Source: Mycolicibacterium malmesburyense (lineage in GTDB: Bacteria > Actinomycetota > Actinomycetes > Mycobacteriales > Mycobacteriaceae). Taken from it: a DNA stretch of 64,000 bases. Where the stretch lies: contig NZ_CVTB01000055.1 of assembly GCF_001050015.1 (NCBI RefSeq), positions 27,093 to 91,092 of the forward strand, in the 5' to 3' direction. Shown piece after piece: positions 44,579 to 53,204 of this stretch (within the stretch, counting starts at the first letter, position 1; every line of letters begins with the position of its first letter). The position numbers and the translations under genes are program-made. The notes below the pieces were generated by a model. The model was not told where the DNA came from. It ran no database searches and saw nothing but the letters and a program-made list of their open reading frames with translations.

Positions 44579-45115
44579 ATGAGCAAGTCCGTGCAGATCT
44601 CCGTCGAACTCGCCGAACAGGCCGACTTCCACTGGACCAACTTCCTGCGCCCGCGGTTCCAGGAACTCACCGATGACGAGTATTTCTGGCAGCCCGTTGC
44701 GGACTGCTGGACGGTCCACCCGGACGGGTCGATCGACTTCACCTACCCCGAACCGAACCCGCCGCCGTTCACGACGATCGCCTGGCGGCTGGCCCACGTC
44801 ATCGTCGGCGTTTTCGCGATGCGCAACCACAGCCATTTCGGCGCCCCGTACGCCGACTACCAGTCGTGGCAGTACGCCACCGACGCCACGACGGCGCTGC
44901 GACAACTCGACGAGCAGTACAACGTCTGGATCGAGGGTGTGCGGGGGCTGTCCGAGGAGGATCTGAACCGGCCGTGCGGACCCGCCGAGGGCCCATACGC
45001 CGACCATCCGTTCATCACGCTCGTCCTGCACATCAATCGCGAGTTCATCCATCACGGTGCCGAAATCGCCTGCATCCGAGACCTTTACGCCCACACCAAC
45101 CCGAGAGGAAGTTGA
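44579..45115 (+). CDS. DinB-family protein
   Basis: 178 residues, four-helix-bundle DinB fold. His residues at metal-binding positions are FHWTNF (N-terminal helix), WRLAHVIVGVFAMRNHSHFG and HINREFIHHGAEIACI near the C-terminus. DinB/YfiT-like enzymes are metal-dependent thiol or sulphur transferases, some using mycothiol. It is first of a three-gene unit: 1 bp separates it from the next DinB gene. The promoter overlaps the WYL dyad. Confidence 0.85.
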   Translation: MSKSVQISVELAEQADFHWTNFLRPRFQELTDDEYFWQPVADCWTVHPDGSIDFTYPEPNPPPFTTIAWRLAHVIVGVFAMRNHSHFGAPYADYQSWQYATDATTALRQLDEQYNVWIEGVRGLSEEDLNRPCGPAEGPYADHPFITLVLHINREFIHHGAEIACIRDLYAHTNPRGS

Positions 45116-45116
45116 T

Positions 45117-45728
45117 ATGCCCGCCATGCCCCCGCCCATCGCCGACGAGCGCGAAGGGCTGCGCGAATACGTGGCCGCACAGCAGTACGCCTTCCATGCC
45201 GTGGCGTTCGGCCTGACCGACGAACAGGCGCGGTCGACGCCGTCGGTCAGCGCGTTGTCGATCGGCGGGCTGATCAAACACGTCACGAACTGCCAGCGCG
45301 GATGGATGCGGCGCGTGGCGGCCGCACCCGCGCTGACCGAGAGCGACCGCCGACCGATGGAGGCCCAGCGCGCCGACTACCAGAGCGAGTTCGTCATGGG
45401 CGAAGACGAGACGCTCGCCGACATTCTCGCCAGATTCGACGAGCAGAACGCCGAGACCCTCCGGTTGATCGACACCGCCGACCTGGACGCGGCCGTGCCG
45501 ATTCCGCCGCATGTGCCGTGGTTCCCCAAGGACATAACGGCATGGTCGGTGCGCTGGGTGATCTTCCACATGATCGAGGAACTGGCCCGGCACGCCGGAC
45601 AGGCCGACATCATTCGCGAAACCATCGACGGTGCAACGCTTTACGAGCTTCTCGCCGGCCTCGAGGACTGGGAGCCGACACCGTGGCTGACGCCGTGGGG
45701 TAAGCAACCGGTCGCCGGTCAGGTGTAG
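45117..45728 (+). CDS. DinB-family protein (mycothiol-dependent type)
   Basis: 203 residues. The His metal triad is in LIKHVTNCQRGWM and IFHMIEELARHAGQADIIRE, matching the DUF664/DinB class that includes mycothiol S-transferases. GAGAGGAAG lies before ATG 45117. It shares a fold with the preceding gene but low identity, so the two may act on different substrates or as a heteromer. The alpha/beta hydrolase follows after 10 bp. Confidence 0.88.
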   Translation: MPAMPPPIADEREGLREYVAAQQYAFHAVAFGLTDEQARSTPSVSALSIGGLIKHVTNCQRGWMRRVAAAPALTESDRRPMEAQRADYQSEFVMGEDETLADILARFDEQNAETLRLIDTADLDAAVPIPPHVPWFPKDITAWSVRWVIFHMIEELARHAGQADIIRETIDGATLYELLAGLEDWEPTPWLTPWGKQPVAGQV

Positions 45729-45738
45729 AAAGCACAGC

Positions 45739-46650
45739 ATGGGTGTTCGAAGCGGCACCGCGGTCTGCGGGGACGTCGAGATCTTCTACGAGGATCTCGG
45801 CGACCCGGCCGACCCGCCGGTGCTGCTGATCATGGGCGTCGGCGCGCAGCTGCCGATGTGGCCCGACGGGTTCTGCGCACAGCTGGTCGACCAGGGTCAC
45901 CGGGTGATCCGGTTCGACCACCGCGACACCGGGCTGTCCACGAAGTTGGACGGGCAGCGCGCCGACGGCTCGGTATATCCGCGGGTGCTGCGGTACTTGG
46001 TGGGCCGCGGCAGCCCGGTGCCGTACACGCTCGTCGATCTCGCCGAAGACGTGCGCGGGTTGCTTGATCACCTCGGCATCGAACGCGCGCACGTCGTCGG
46101 GGCCTCGATGGGCGGGATGATCGCGCAGGTGCTCGCCGGTCGCCGTCCCGAACGGGTGGCCTCGCTGGGATTGGTGATGACGAGTGCGGGCACGCCGTTC
46201 TCGTCGCTACCGGCGCTCCGGGTGATCCGGCTGGCGTTCGGCGCCCCGCCGCGCGACGCACCCCTGGAGGAGCGGCTCGCCCACGAGGTGCGCAACGTCG
46301 CAATCATCAACGGCCCGAACTTCTTACCGCCGGCCGATCAGCTGCAGCGACGGGTGCGCGAGTTGCGCGAGCGAAGTGATTACCCGCAGGGCATGCTGCG
46401 CCAGTTCGACGCCATCCTCGGCACCGGCAGCCTGCTGCGCTACACCCGTCGCATCACCGCACCGACCGTCGTGATCCACGGTTCGAAGGATCCGATGGTG
46501 CGGCCACGCAACGGCCGCACCGTGGCGCGGGCCGTCGACGGTGCGCGCTATGTCGTGGTCGACGGCATGGGCCACGACCTTCCCGAGCCGGTGTGGAGTC
46601 CGGTCGTCGGGGCGTTGACGGAGAACTTCGCTATCGCAACACCTGACTGA
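45739..46650 (+). CDS. Alpha/beta hydrolase, LipG-like paralog
   Basis: 303 residues. Oxyanion region LIMGVGAQLPMW, the R-x-D-x-R-D-T-G-L-S block (RFDHRDTGLSTK), nucleophile elbow GASMGGMIAQV, acid in IHGSKDPMVRP and His in DGMGHDLPEPVW. The layout is the same as the hydrolase at 49773, which it resembles along its length. Probably an esterase/lipase. Third gene of the DinB unit; its 3' end overlaps the TetR gene tail-to-tail by 20 bp. Confidence 0.9.
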   Translation: MGVRSGTAVCGDVEIFYEDLGDPADPPVLLIMGVGAQLPMWPDGFCAQLVDQGHRVIRFDHRDTGLSTKLDGQRADGSVYPRVLRYLVGRGSPVPYTLVDLAEDVRGLLDHLGIERAHVVGASMGGMIAQVLAGRRPERVASLGLVMTSAGTPFSSLPALRVIRLAFGAPPRDAPLEERLAHEVRNVAIINGPNFLPPADQLQRRVRELRERSDYPQGMLRQFDAILGTGSLLRYTRRITAPTVVIHGSKDPMVRPRNGRTVARAVDGARYVVVDGMGHDLPEPVWSPVVGALTENFAIATPD

Positions 46651-47227
46651 CGGCGTGCTCGACGACCGCGTCCAGATCGGTCCCCAGCCGGCCCGCGAGC
46701 CACTGCTGCGCCAATTCGGCCATCGCCCCGGTGTACATCGCCGCGCCGACCAGGGCGGCGACGGAGTCGGTGTCCGGCTGCAGCCGCCAGCCCTCGGTGA
46801 GCACGCCTTCGCGCAGCAGGTCCTGCGTCGCCGCGCGGCGCGCCGCCAGCACCGGATTCGACCGCGCGTCGGTGAACAGCACCCGGCCGCGGCGCGGATC
46901 CTCGGAGCTGAACCCAAGCACCGCCGCGATGCCCGCCCGGGTCCTGGCCCTCAGCGAATCGCCCACCTGCGACATGGCCGTCTCGACCGCTTCCGCCAGC
47001 TGGGCGCTCACCCGGTCGTAGACCGCACCGAGCAGCTCGTCGGTGTCGGCGAAGCTCTCGTAGAAGTAGCGCGTGTTCAGCCCACATTCCCGACAGACCG
47101 AGCGCACCGACAACGCGGCTTCCCCGCCCTCGCCGAACAAGCGGAACGCGGCATCGATCAGCTGTGCACGGCGTTCGGCGCGGCGGTCCGTCAGCGGCAC
47201 GCCGGCCCATCGCGTCGGACTGCTCAC
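46631..47227 (-). CDS. TetR-family regulator
   Basis: 198 residues from GTG 47227 (MSSPTRWAGVPLTDRR); a longer frame begins inside the operator and is less likely. HTH: ALSVRSVCRECGLNTRYFYES. The C-terminal domain has LLREGVLTEGWRLQPD and AAMYTGAMAELAQQWL, seen in TetR regulators of mycobacterial lipid genes. Divergent from the MpaB gene; two overlapping dyads occupy the shared promoter region. Confidence 0.88.
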   Translation of the reverse strand: MSSPTRWAGVPLTDRRAERRAQLIDAAFRLFGEGGEAALSVRSVCRECGLNTRYFYESFADTDELLGAVYDRVSAQLAEAVETAMSQVGDSLRARTRAGIAAVLGFSSEDPRRGRVLFTDARSNPVLAARRAATQDLLREGVLTEGWRLQPDTDSVAALVGAAMYTGAMAELAQQWLAGRLGTDLDAVVEHAVSQVLR

Positions 47228-47259
47228 GGCCCTCAGCGTAGGCCGATGCGCGTCGACTC

Positions 47260-47277
47260 TGGTCACATACGTGACCA
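47260..47277. promoter_or_regulatory. Dyad operator 1 in TetR/MpaB promoter region
   Basis: TGGTCAC-ATAC-GTGACCA is a perfect 7-bp inverted repeat 33 bp before the TetR start. A further GTGACC half-site occurs at 47299-47304. Confidence 0.6.
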
Positions 47278-47283
47278 AAATGT

Positions 47284-47309
47284 ATTCTGGCTACAGCCGT
47301 GACCAGAAT
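47284..47309. promoter_or_regulatory. Dyad 2 in TetR/MpaB promoter region
   Basis: ATTCTGG-N12-CCAGAAT is a perfect 7-bp inverted repeat ending 20 bp before the MpaB GTG. It overlaps a GTGACC half-site of dyad 1. Confidence 0.45.
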
Positions 47310-47329
47310 TCGGGAACCTAGGAGCCGAC

Positions 47330-48331
47330 GTGATTCTGCTGCCGCACCAGTTCATCGGTGAGTTCCTCAACCAGCGCTTCGACAAGGACGTGCGTCGCAA
47401 CTACTTCCGCGGCATGGAGTTCGCCGCGCCGGTCGGCGATCCGGGCTGGTTCGGTCCCGGCAGCGCGGTCTGGCACGTGCACTCGCATATGCAGGCCCTG
47501 ATCTTCGGCCTGCAGTGCGCGGCGTTCATGGAGCGGCTCGACCCGTCGATCTACTGGATGGGCATGCACCACTCGCGGCTGGTGAAGCGCGACCCGAAAA
47601 CGGGGGCCGGTGTTCCGGAGATCGACCCCAAGGGCGCCGCGGTCCGCCTCGGCCACTCGATCGCGTTCTTCATCGGAACGGCTTACGGCTCCACCGAGAC
47701 CGCCGAGCGCCTGGCCAAGGCGGTGCGCTCGATGCACCACACCATCAAGGGCACCCGCCCCGACGGCGCCCGCTACGACGCGGACGACCCCGACTGGCTG
47801 CGGTGGAACTACGCCACCGTGGTGTGGGGCCTGGCCACCGCACACGAGCTCTACCACCCGAACCCGTTGCGCGGCAAGAAGATCGACCGCTACTACCGCG
47901 AGTTCGTGCGGGTCGGACATGCGCTGGGCGGCACCGATCTGCCCGAGACCAAGTCCGAGGTCGCCGACTGCCTCGAGTCGTACCTGCCGCGGTTGGCCGT
48001 CACGCACGGCACGGCGGTCGCGACGGGCCCGGAATTGCCGTTGGCGCAATCCGCGATCAACTGGGCCATCCGCGACACCATGCCACGCTGGGGCAAGCAG
48101 TTGATCCAGCACAAGGATCCGAACATCCTCGAGCGCACCACGCGTCGGGCCACCGTCTGGTCTGTCATCAACGGGCTGCATCTCGTTCAGGGCCCGATCC
48201 CCGAGTTCCAGCAGGCCCAAGCGAGGGTCGCGTCGGGCACCGACGTACCGCACACGCTGCCGACGTACCGGTTGGGTGACGACGACGTCCTCAGCCGCGA
48301 AGAGGTCGAGCGCAGTTTCGCCGAGGCGTGA
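47330..48331 (+). CDS. MpaB-type (DUF2236) oxygenase
   Basis: 333 residues from GTG 47330, with TAGGAG 6 nt upstream. The DUF2236/latex-clearing-protein-like domain has WHVHSHMQALIFG near the N-terminus, IGTAYGSTETAERLAKAVR in the middle, and WNYATVVWGLATAHELY carrying the His/Arg pattern of the haem-binding helix. The family includes rubber oxygenases and MpaB, which cleave isoprenoid double bonds. Its substrate here is unknown; a lipid is plausible given the neighbours. Confidence 0.85.
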   Translation: MILLPHQFIGEFLNQRFDKDVRRNYFRGMEFAAPVGDPGWFGPGSAVWHVHSHMQALIFGLQCAAFMERLDPSIYWMGMHHSRLVKRDPKTGAGVPEIDPKGAAVRLGHSIAFFIGTAYGSTETAERLAKAVRSMHHTIKGTRPDGARYDADDPDWLRWNYATVVWGLATAHELYHPNPLRGKKIDRYYREFVRVGHALGGTDLPETKSEVADCLESYLPRLAVTHGTAVATGPELPLAQSAINWAIRDTMPRWGKQLIQHKDPNILERTTRRATVWSVINGLHLVQGPIPEFQQAQARVASGTDVPHTLPTYRLGDDDVLSREEVERSFAEA

Positions 48332-48404
48332 GCGAGTCGCCGCGCACTGTGAGCCCGTCCACACGTTTTCACGGGCCAGCGCGGATTTTGAGACACTGGC
48401 CCCT

Positions 48405-49772
48405 ATGAGTGCCACGCGAAAACAGCAGCACCGCGACGTAGCCAGGCTGGACAGGGTCCCGCTGCCGATCGAGGCTGCCCGCATCGGCGCGACGGGTTGG
48501 CAGGTGACCAGGACCGGCGCGCGGGTGGTCTCGACGATCGCCGGCCGCGGTTCGCTGCAGCAGAAGATCATCAAGCAGGTTCCGCAGACGTTCGCCGATC
48601 TGGGCCCCACCTACGTCAAGTTCGGCCAGATCATCGCGTCGAGCCCCGGGGCGTTCGGTGAACCGCTGTCGAAGGAGTTCCGCAGCCTTCTGGATCGGGT
48701 TCCGCCCGCGGACCCCAAAGAGGTGCACAAGCTGTTCGTCGAGGATCTCGGCGACGAACCCGCGAACCTGTTCAAGAGCTTCGACGAGAAGCCGTTCGCG
48801 TCCGCGTCGATCGCGCAGGTGCACTACGCGACGCTGCACAGCGGCGAAGAGGTCGTCGTCAAGATCCAGCGACCCGGCATCCGCAGGCGCGTCGCCGCGG
48901 ACCTGCAGATCCTCAAGCGGGGTGCGCGTCTGGTCGAGTTCGCCAAACTGGGTCAGCGCCTGAGCGCACAGGACGTCGTCGCCGACTTCGCCGACAACCT
49001 CGCCGAGGAACTCGATTTCCGGCTCGAGGCGCAGTCGATGGATGCGTGGGTCTCGCATATGCACGCCTCGCCGCTGGGCAAGAACATCCGTGTGCCGCAG
49101 GTGTATTGGGACCTGACCAGTGAACGGGTGCTGACGATGGAGCGCATCCAGGGCACGCGCATCGACGACGTCAAGGCCATCCGCCAAAAGGGGTTCGACG
49201 GCACCGAACTGGTGAAGGCGCTGCTGTTCTCCGTCTTCGAGGGCGGGCTGCGGCACGGCCTGTTCCACGGCGACCTGCACGCGGGCAACCTCTACGTCGA
49301 CGACGACGGCAAGATCGTGTTCTTCGACTTCGGCATCATGGGTCGCATCGATCCGCGAACCCGTTGGCTGCTGCGGGAATTGGTGTACGCGCTGCTGGTG
49401 AAGAAGGACCACGCCGCGGCGGGCAAGATCGTGGTGCTGATGGGTGCCGTCGGCACCATGAAGCCCGAGGCGCAGGCGGCCAAGGACCTCGAGAAGTTCG
49501 CGACGCCGCTGACGATGTCGACGCTGGGCGATATGAGCTACGCCGAGATCGGCAAGCAGCTCTCGACGCTCGCGGAGGCCTACGACGTCAAGTTGCCACG
49601 CGAACTGGTCCTCATCGGCAAGCAGTTCCTCTACGTCGAGCGCTACATGAAGCTGCTCGCGCCGAGTTGGCAGATGATGTCGGACCCGCAGCTCACCGGA
49701 TATTTCGCGAACTTCATGGTCGAGGTCAGCAGGGAACACGACGAGGACCTCGACAGCGAGGTTCGCGGCTGA
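48405..49772 (+). CDS. UbiB/ABC1-family atypical kinase
   Basis: 455 residues from ATG 48405. Kinase-like motifs: the KxGQ motif YVKFGQIIASSPG, the A-rich loop ASASIAQVH with Lys in VVVKIQRPG, catalytic loop FHGDLHAGNLYV and metal-binding FFDFGIMGRID. A C-terminal hydrophobic helix is not clear. UbiB-family proteins are ATPases/kinases needed for isoprenoid quinone or lipid metabolism. Its TGA is immediately followed by the lipG ATG. Matches Rv0647c. Confidence 0.93.
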   Translation: MSATRKQQHRDVARLDRVPLPIEAARIGATGWQVTRTGARVVSTIAGRGSLQQKIIKQVPQTFADLGPTYVKFGQIIASSPGAFGEPLSKEFRSLLDRVPPADPKEVHKLFVEDLGDEPANLFKSFDEKPFASASIAQVHYATLHSGEEVVVKIQRPGIRRRVAADLQILKRGARLVEFAKLGQRLSAQDVVADFADNLAEELDFRLEAQSMDAWVSHMHASPLGKNIRVPQVYWDLTSERVLTMERIQGTRIDDVKAIRQKGFDGTELVKALLFSVFEGGLRHGLFHGDLHAGNLYVDDDGKIVFFDFGIMGRIDPRTRWLLRELVYALLVKKDHAAAGKIVVLMGAVGTMKPEAQAAKDLEKFATPLTMSTLGDMSYAEIGKQLSTLAEAYDVKLPRELVLIGKQFLYVERYMKLLAPSWQMMSDPQLTGYFANFMVEVSREHDEDLDSEVRG

Positions 49773-50675
49773 ATGCAGGTTCGAACCGGAGTCGCCGAGT
49801 CGAGCGGCCTCGAAATCCACTACGAGGACATGGGCGACCCAGGAGATCCGGCGGTGCTGCTCATCATGGGTCTCGGCGCGCAACTTGTGTTCTGGCGCAC
49901 GGAATTCTGTGAGCGCCTGATCAATCAGGGCCTGCGGGTCATCCGGTTCGACAACCGCGACGTCGGCCTGTCGTCGAAACTGCACGGGGCGCGCACCGAC
50001 GCCGCACTGGTGCCGCGGATGCTGCGCTCGCTGGTCGGGCTGTCCAGCCCGGCCGGGTACACGCTCGAAGACATGGCCGACGACGCAGAAGCGCTGCTGA
50101 GTCATCTCGACATCGACCGCGCGCACATCGTCGGCGCCTCGATGGGCGGCATGATCGCCCAGGTGTTCGCGGCCCGGCACAAACCGCGCACGCAGTCGTT
50201 GGCGATCATCTTCTCGAGCAACAACCGGGCGCTACTGCCGCCGCCCGGTCCGCGACAACTGCTCGCTATCCTGCAGCGGCCCAAGGGTTCGTCGCGCGAC
50301 GCGGTCATCGAGAATGCGGTCAGGGTCAGCAAGATCATCGGGAGTCCGGGTTTCCCCGCGTCCGAGGAACGGCTCCGCGCCGACGCGATCGAGGGGTACG
50401 ACCGGTCCTACTACCCGGCCGGCATCGGCCGACACTTCGCGGCGATCCTCGGCAGCGGCAGCCTGCTGCACTACGACCGGGAGATCACCGCCCCCACCGT
50501 TGTCCTGCACGGTAAGGCCGACAAGTTGATGCGGCCATCCGGCGGTCGGGCGGTTGCCAAGGCCATCGAAAACGCCCGGCTGGTGCTGTTCGACGGCATG
50601 GGCCACGAGCTTCCCGAACCGCTGTGGGACGACATCATCGGCGAGCTCAAGACCAATTTCGCCGCAACTATTTGA
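49773..50675 (+). CDS. lipG: Alpha/beta hydrolase LipG
   Basis: 300 residues, with no gap after the UbiB stop. LIMGLGAQLVFW (oxyanion), RFDNRDVGLSSK, nucleophile elbow GASMGGMIAQV, acid LHGKADKLMRP and His FDGMGHELPEP are intact. It corresponds to M. tuberculosis LipG (Rv0646c), a lipase-type enzyme next to the mycolate methyltransferases. It is a clear paralog of the hydrolase at 45739. The enzyme may act on an acyl lipid linked to mycolate or quinone metabolism. Confidence 0.92.
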   Translation: MQVRTGVAESSGLEIHYEDMGDPGDPAVLLIMGLGAQLVFWRTEFCERLINQGLRVIRFDNRDVGLSSKLHGARTDAALVPRMLRSLVGLSSPAGYTLEDMADDAEALLSHLDIDRAHIVGASMGGMIAQVFAARHKPRTQSLAIIFSSNNRALLPPPGPRQLLAILQRPKGSSRDAVIENAVRVSKIIGSPGFPASEERLRADAIEGYDRSYYPAGIGRHFAAILGSGSLLHYDREITAPTVVLHGKADKLMRPSGGRAVAKAIENARLVLFDGMGHELPEPLWDDIIGELKTNFAATI

Positions 50676-50796
50676 CGCTTCGGCAAACCTCCACTCGACT
50701 GGCCAGCGGGGTCGGCGGCGCGTACATTCGTGCGAGTGCTTCGGGCTTGAAGCGCCACAGGCGACGCGAGCCTGACCCCGCCCAGAAAGGCACACG

Positions 50797-51666
50797 ATGG
50801 CCGCAACCCGTAAGCTGACGCCGCACTTTGTCGATGTGCAGGCGCATTACGACCTGTCGGACGACTTCTTCCGGCTCTGGCTCGATCCCACCCAGACCTA
50901 CAGCTGCGCCTATTTCGAGCGCGACGACATGACCCTCGAGGAGGCCCAGCGCGCCAAGGTCGATCTGGCCCTCGGCAAACTCGGCCTCGAGCCGGGCATG
51001 ACGCTGCTCGACGTCGGTTGCGGTTGGGGTTCGACGATGATGCGGGCGGTTGAGAAGTACGACGTCAATGTCGTCGGCCTCACCCTGAGCGAGAACCAGC
51101 ACGCCCATGTGGAGCAGGTCTACGCGGCGTCGGACAGCCCGCGGTCCAAGCGGGTGCTCCTCCAGGGCTGGGAGCAATTCGACGAACCCGTGGACCGCAT
51201 CGTGTCGATCGGCGCGTTCGAGCACTTCGGCAGGGACCGCTGGGACGACTTCTTCGCCATGGCCCACCGCGTGCTGCCCGACGACGGCGTGATGCTGCTG
51301 CACACCATCACGGCGCTCACGCTTCCGCAGATGGCCGAACGGGGTATGCCGCTGACCTTCTCGGTGGCCCGATTCGTCAAGTTCATCCTCACGGAGATCT
51401 TCCCCGGCGGTTACCTGCCGACGATCGAACTGGTCGGCGAGCATGCCGAGAAGGCCGGCTTCGAGCTGACCCGACGCCAGAGCCTGCAGCCGCACTACGC
51501 CCGCACGCTCGACTGCTGGGCAACGGCGCTGGAGGCCCACAAGGACGAGGCGATCGCCGTTCAGTCCGACGAGGTCTACGAGCGCTACATGCACTACCTG
51601 ACCGGCTGCGCGCACGGTTTCCGCGTCGGATACATCGACGTCAATCAGTTCACACTGAAGAAGTAA
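50797..51666 (+). CDS. mmaA: Mycolic acid methyltransferase, MmaA2/CmaA-like
   Basis: 289 residues. SAM-dependent cyclopropane/mycolate methyltransferase fold: [20 protein letters not shown] (substrate channel), [11 protein letters not shown] (SAM motif, about 71-80), and the bicarbonate/active-site stretch GAFEHFG. By eye it is nearest to M. tuberculosis MmaA2 among the family ([33 protein letters not shown]). It would add methyl groups as cyclopropanes to meromycolate chains. The exact product needs lipid data. Confidence 0.9.
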   Translation: MAATRKLTPHFVDVQAHYDLSDDFFRLWLDPTQTYSCAYFERDDMTLEEAQRAKVDLALGKLGLEPGMTLLDVGCGWGSTMMRAVEKYDVNVVGLTLSENQHAHVEQVYAASDSPRSKRVLLQGWEQFDEPVDRIVSIGAFEHFGRDRWDDFFAMAHRVLPDDGVMLLHTITALTLPQMAERGMPLTFSVARFVKFILTEIFPGGYLPTIELVGEHAEKAGFELTRRQSLQPHYARTLDCWATALEAHKDEAIAVQSDEVYERYMHYLTGCAHGFRVGYIDVNQFTLKK

Positions 51667-51812
51667 CCCCCACCGCGCGAAAACGCCGCCGGAGTGGCGG
51701 CCTGCCGAATTAGGGTCTGGTCCGCACCGCCCGATAGTGTGTACGACCAGATCATCACGTGACGACGTGCAGGTTCGCGTCACGGTATTGGGAAAGGCCA
51801 ACCAGGGGAAAT

Positions 51813-52709
51813 ATGTCTGACAACTCAACCGGCACGAAGGACATGCGGCCTCATTTCGAGGACATCCAGGCGCATTACGACCTGTCGGACGACTTCTTCG
51901 GCGTCTTTCAGGATCCGACGCGCAAGTACAGCTGCGCCTACTTCACCGGCCCGAACGTCACACTTTCGGAAGCGCAGGTCGCCAACGTCGACCAGCACCT
52001 CGACAAGCTCGACCTCAAGCCCGGCATGACCCTGCTGGAGGTCGGCTGTGGGTGGGGCCTCACGCTGCAGCGTGCGATGGAGAAATACGACGTCAACGTG
52101 ATCGGCCTGACCCTGTCGAAGAACCAGCAGGCGTATTGCAACCAGCTGCTGAGCAAGCTCGACACCCAGCGCACGTACGACGTCCGGCTCGAGGGCTGGG
52201 AGCAGTTTCACTCCCCCGTTGACCGCATCGTCTCGATCGAGGCGTTCGAGCACTTCGGCTTCGAGCGCTACGACGACTTCTTCAAGACGTGTTTCGACAT
52301 CCTGCCCGAGGACGGGCGGATGACGATCCAGAGCAGCGTGGGCTATCACCCGTATGACCTGGCCGCACGCGGTAAGAAGCTGACCTTCGAAATGGCTCGC
52401 TTCATCAAGTTCATGATCACCGAGATCTTCCCCGGTGGGCGCCTGCCGACCACGCAGATGATGATCGAGCACGGCGAGAAGGCCGGCTTCCAGGTTCCCG
52501 AGGCCATCTCGCTGCGAAACCACTACATCAAGACGCTCGGCATCTGGGCCGACCGCCTCGAGCGCAACAAGGACACCGCGATCGCGGCCGCCGGCGAGGA
52601 GAACTACGACCGCTACATGAAGTACCTGAAGGGCTGCCAGTGGTACTTCATCGACGAGGGAATCGACGTCAGCCTCGTCACCTACCTGAAGCCCGGCGTC
52701 GCCGCGTAA
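51813..52709 (+). CDS. mmaA4: Mycolic acid methyltransferase, MmaA4-like
   Basis: 298 residues from ATG 51813, with AGGGGAA upstream. [23 protein letters not shown] motif [11 protein letters not shown] (about 75-85), [16 protein letters not shown] and [18 protein letters not shown] match MmaA4 (Hma) more than other paralogs; MmaA4 makes the hydroxymycolate precursor of keto- and methoxymycolates. It lies 146 bp downstream of the first methyltransferase with its own leader, so it may have a separate promoter. M. tuberculosis has four such genes here; this genome has two at this site. Confidence 0.88.
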   Translation: MSDNSTGTKDMRPHFEDIQAHYDLSDDFFGVFQDPTRKYSCAYFTGPNVTLSEAQVANVDQHLDKLDLKPGMTLLEVGCGWGLTLQRAMEKYDVNVIGLTLSKNQQAYCNQLLSKLDTQRTYDVRLEGWEQFHSPVDRIVSIEAFEHFGFERYDDFFKTCFDILPEDGRMTIQSSVGYHPYDLAARGKKLTFEMARFIKFMITEIFPGGRLPTTQMMIEHGEKAGFQVPEAISLRNHYIKTLGIWADRLERNKDTAIAAAGEENYDRYMKYLKGCQWYFIDEGIDVSLVTYLKPGVAA

Positions 52710-52770
52710 GGGACAAGACGTAGGGAAACCCCCGATTCGCTGACAGTGGCGAGTCGCTACCGTTCGACAG

Positions 52771-53094
52771 ATGAGCGGGAGCGGGGAGTCCGCGTGCTAC
52801 CTGGCGGAGTGGTACCTGCCTGAGCTCTCTGAGCAGTCGGTCGAGGATTTGGTGGCCCGCTTGGACGCAGCCGCGGCCGCCGCCACCGGCGAGGGCACTC
52901 CGATCGAGTTGCTGATCACGCTGGCCGTGCCCAGCGACGAGGTGCTGTACGGCGTCTTCGGCGCCGGTTCGCGCGAGCTCGTTTCCCGGATCTGCCTCGC
53001 CGCCGGTGTACCGCAGCAGCGGTTGTCCGCTCAGGTCGGCACCCGAATCCGGCGTCGCCGCTCCGAGGTTGCCGAGCATCCGTTTCCGGCCTGA
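52771..53094 (+). CDS. Small uncharacterised protein
   Basis: 107 residues: LAEWYLPELSEQSVEDLVAR, a central strand IELLITLAVPSDEVLYGVFGAG, and a basic C-terminus (GTRIRRRRSEV). The alternating beta-alpha pattern is that of DUF4242-like small ferredoxin-fold proteins. No function is known. It lies between mmaA4 and the LAL regulator in the same direction, and this type of protein is often found beside such ATPase regulators. Confidence 0.6.
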   Translation: MSGSGESACYLAEWYLPELSEQSVEDLVARLDAAAAAATGEGTPIELLITLAVPSDEVLYGVFGAGSRELVSRICLAAGVPQQRLSAQVGTRIRRRRSEVAEHPFPA

Positions 53095-53204
53095 CCTGCC
53101 GGATTAAGCGCACCCCTTAGCTGCGTTTCGCTGAGCCTGGGACTGGGGTCCCACGAGCCAGGGGGCTATCCTCGATTTGCTGTCGACGAGGGGTGTGGTC
53201 TTTG

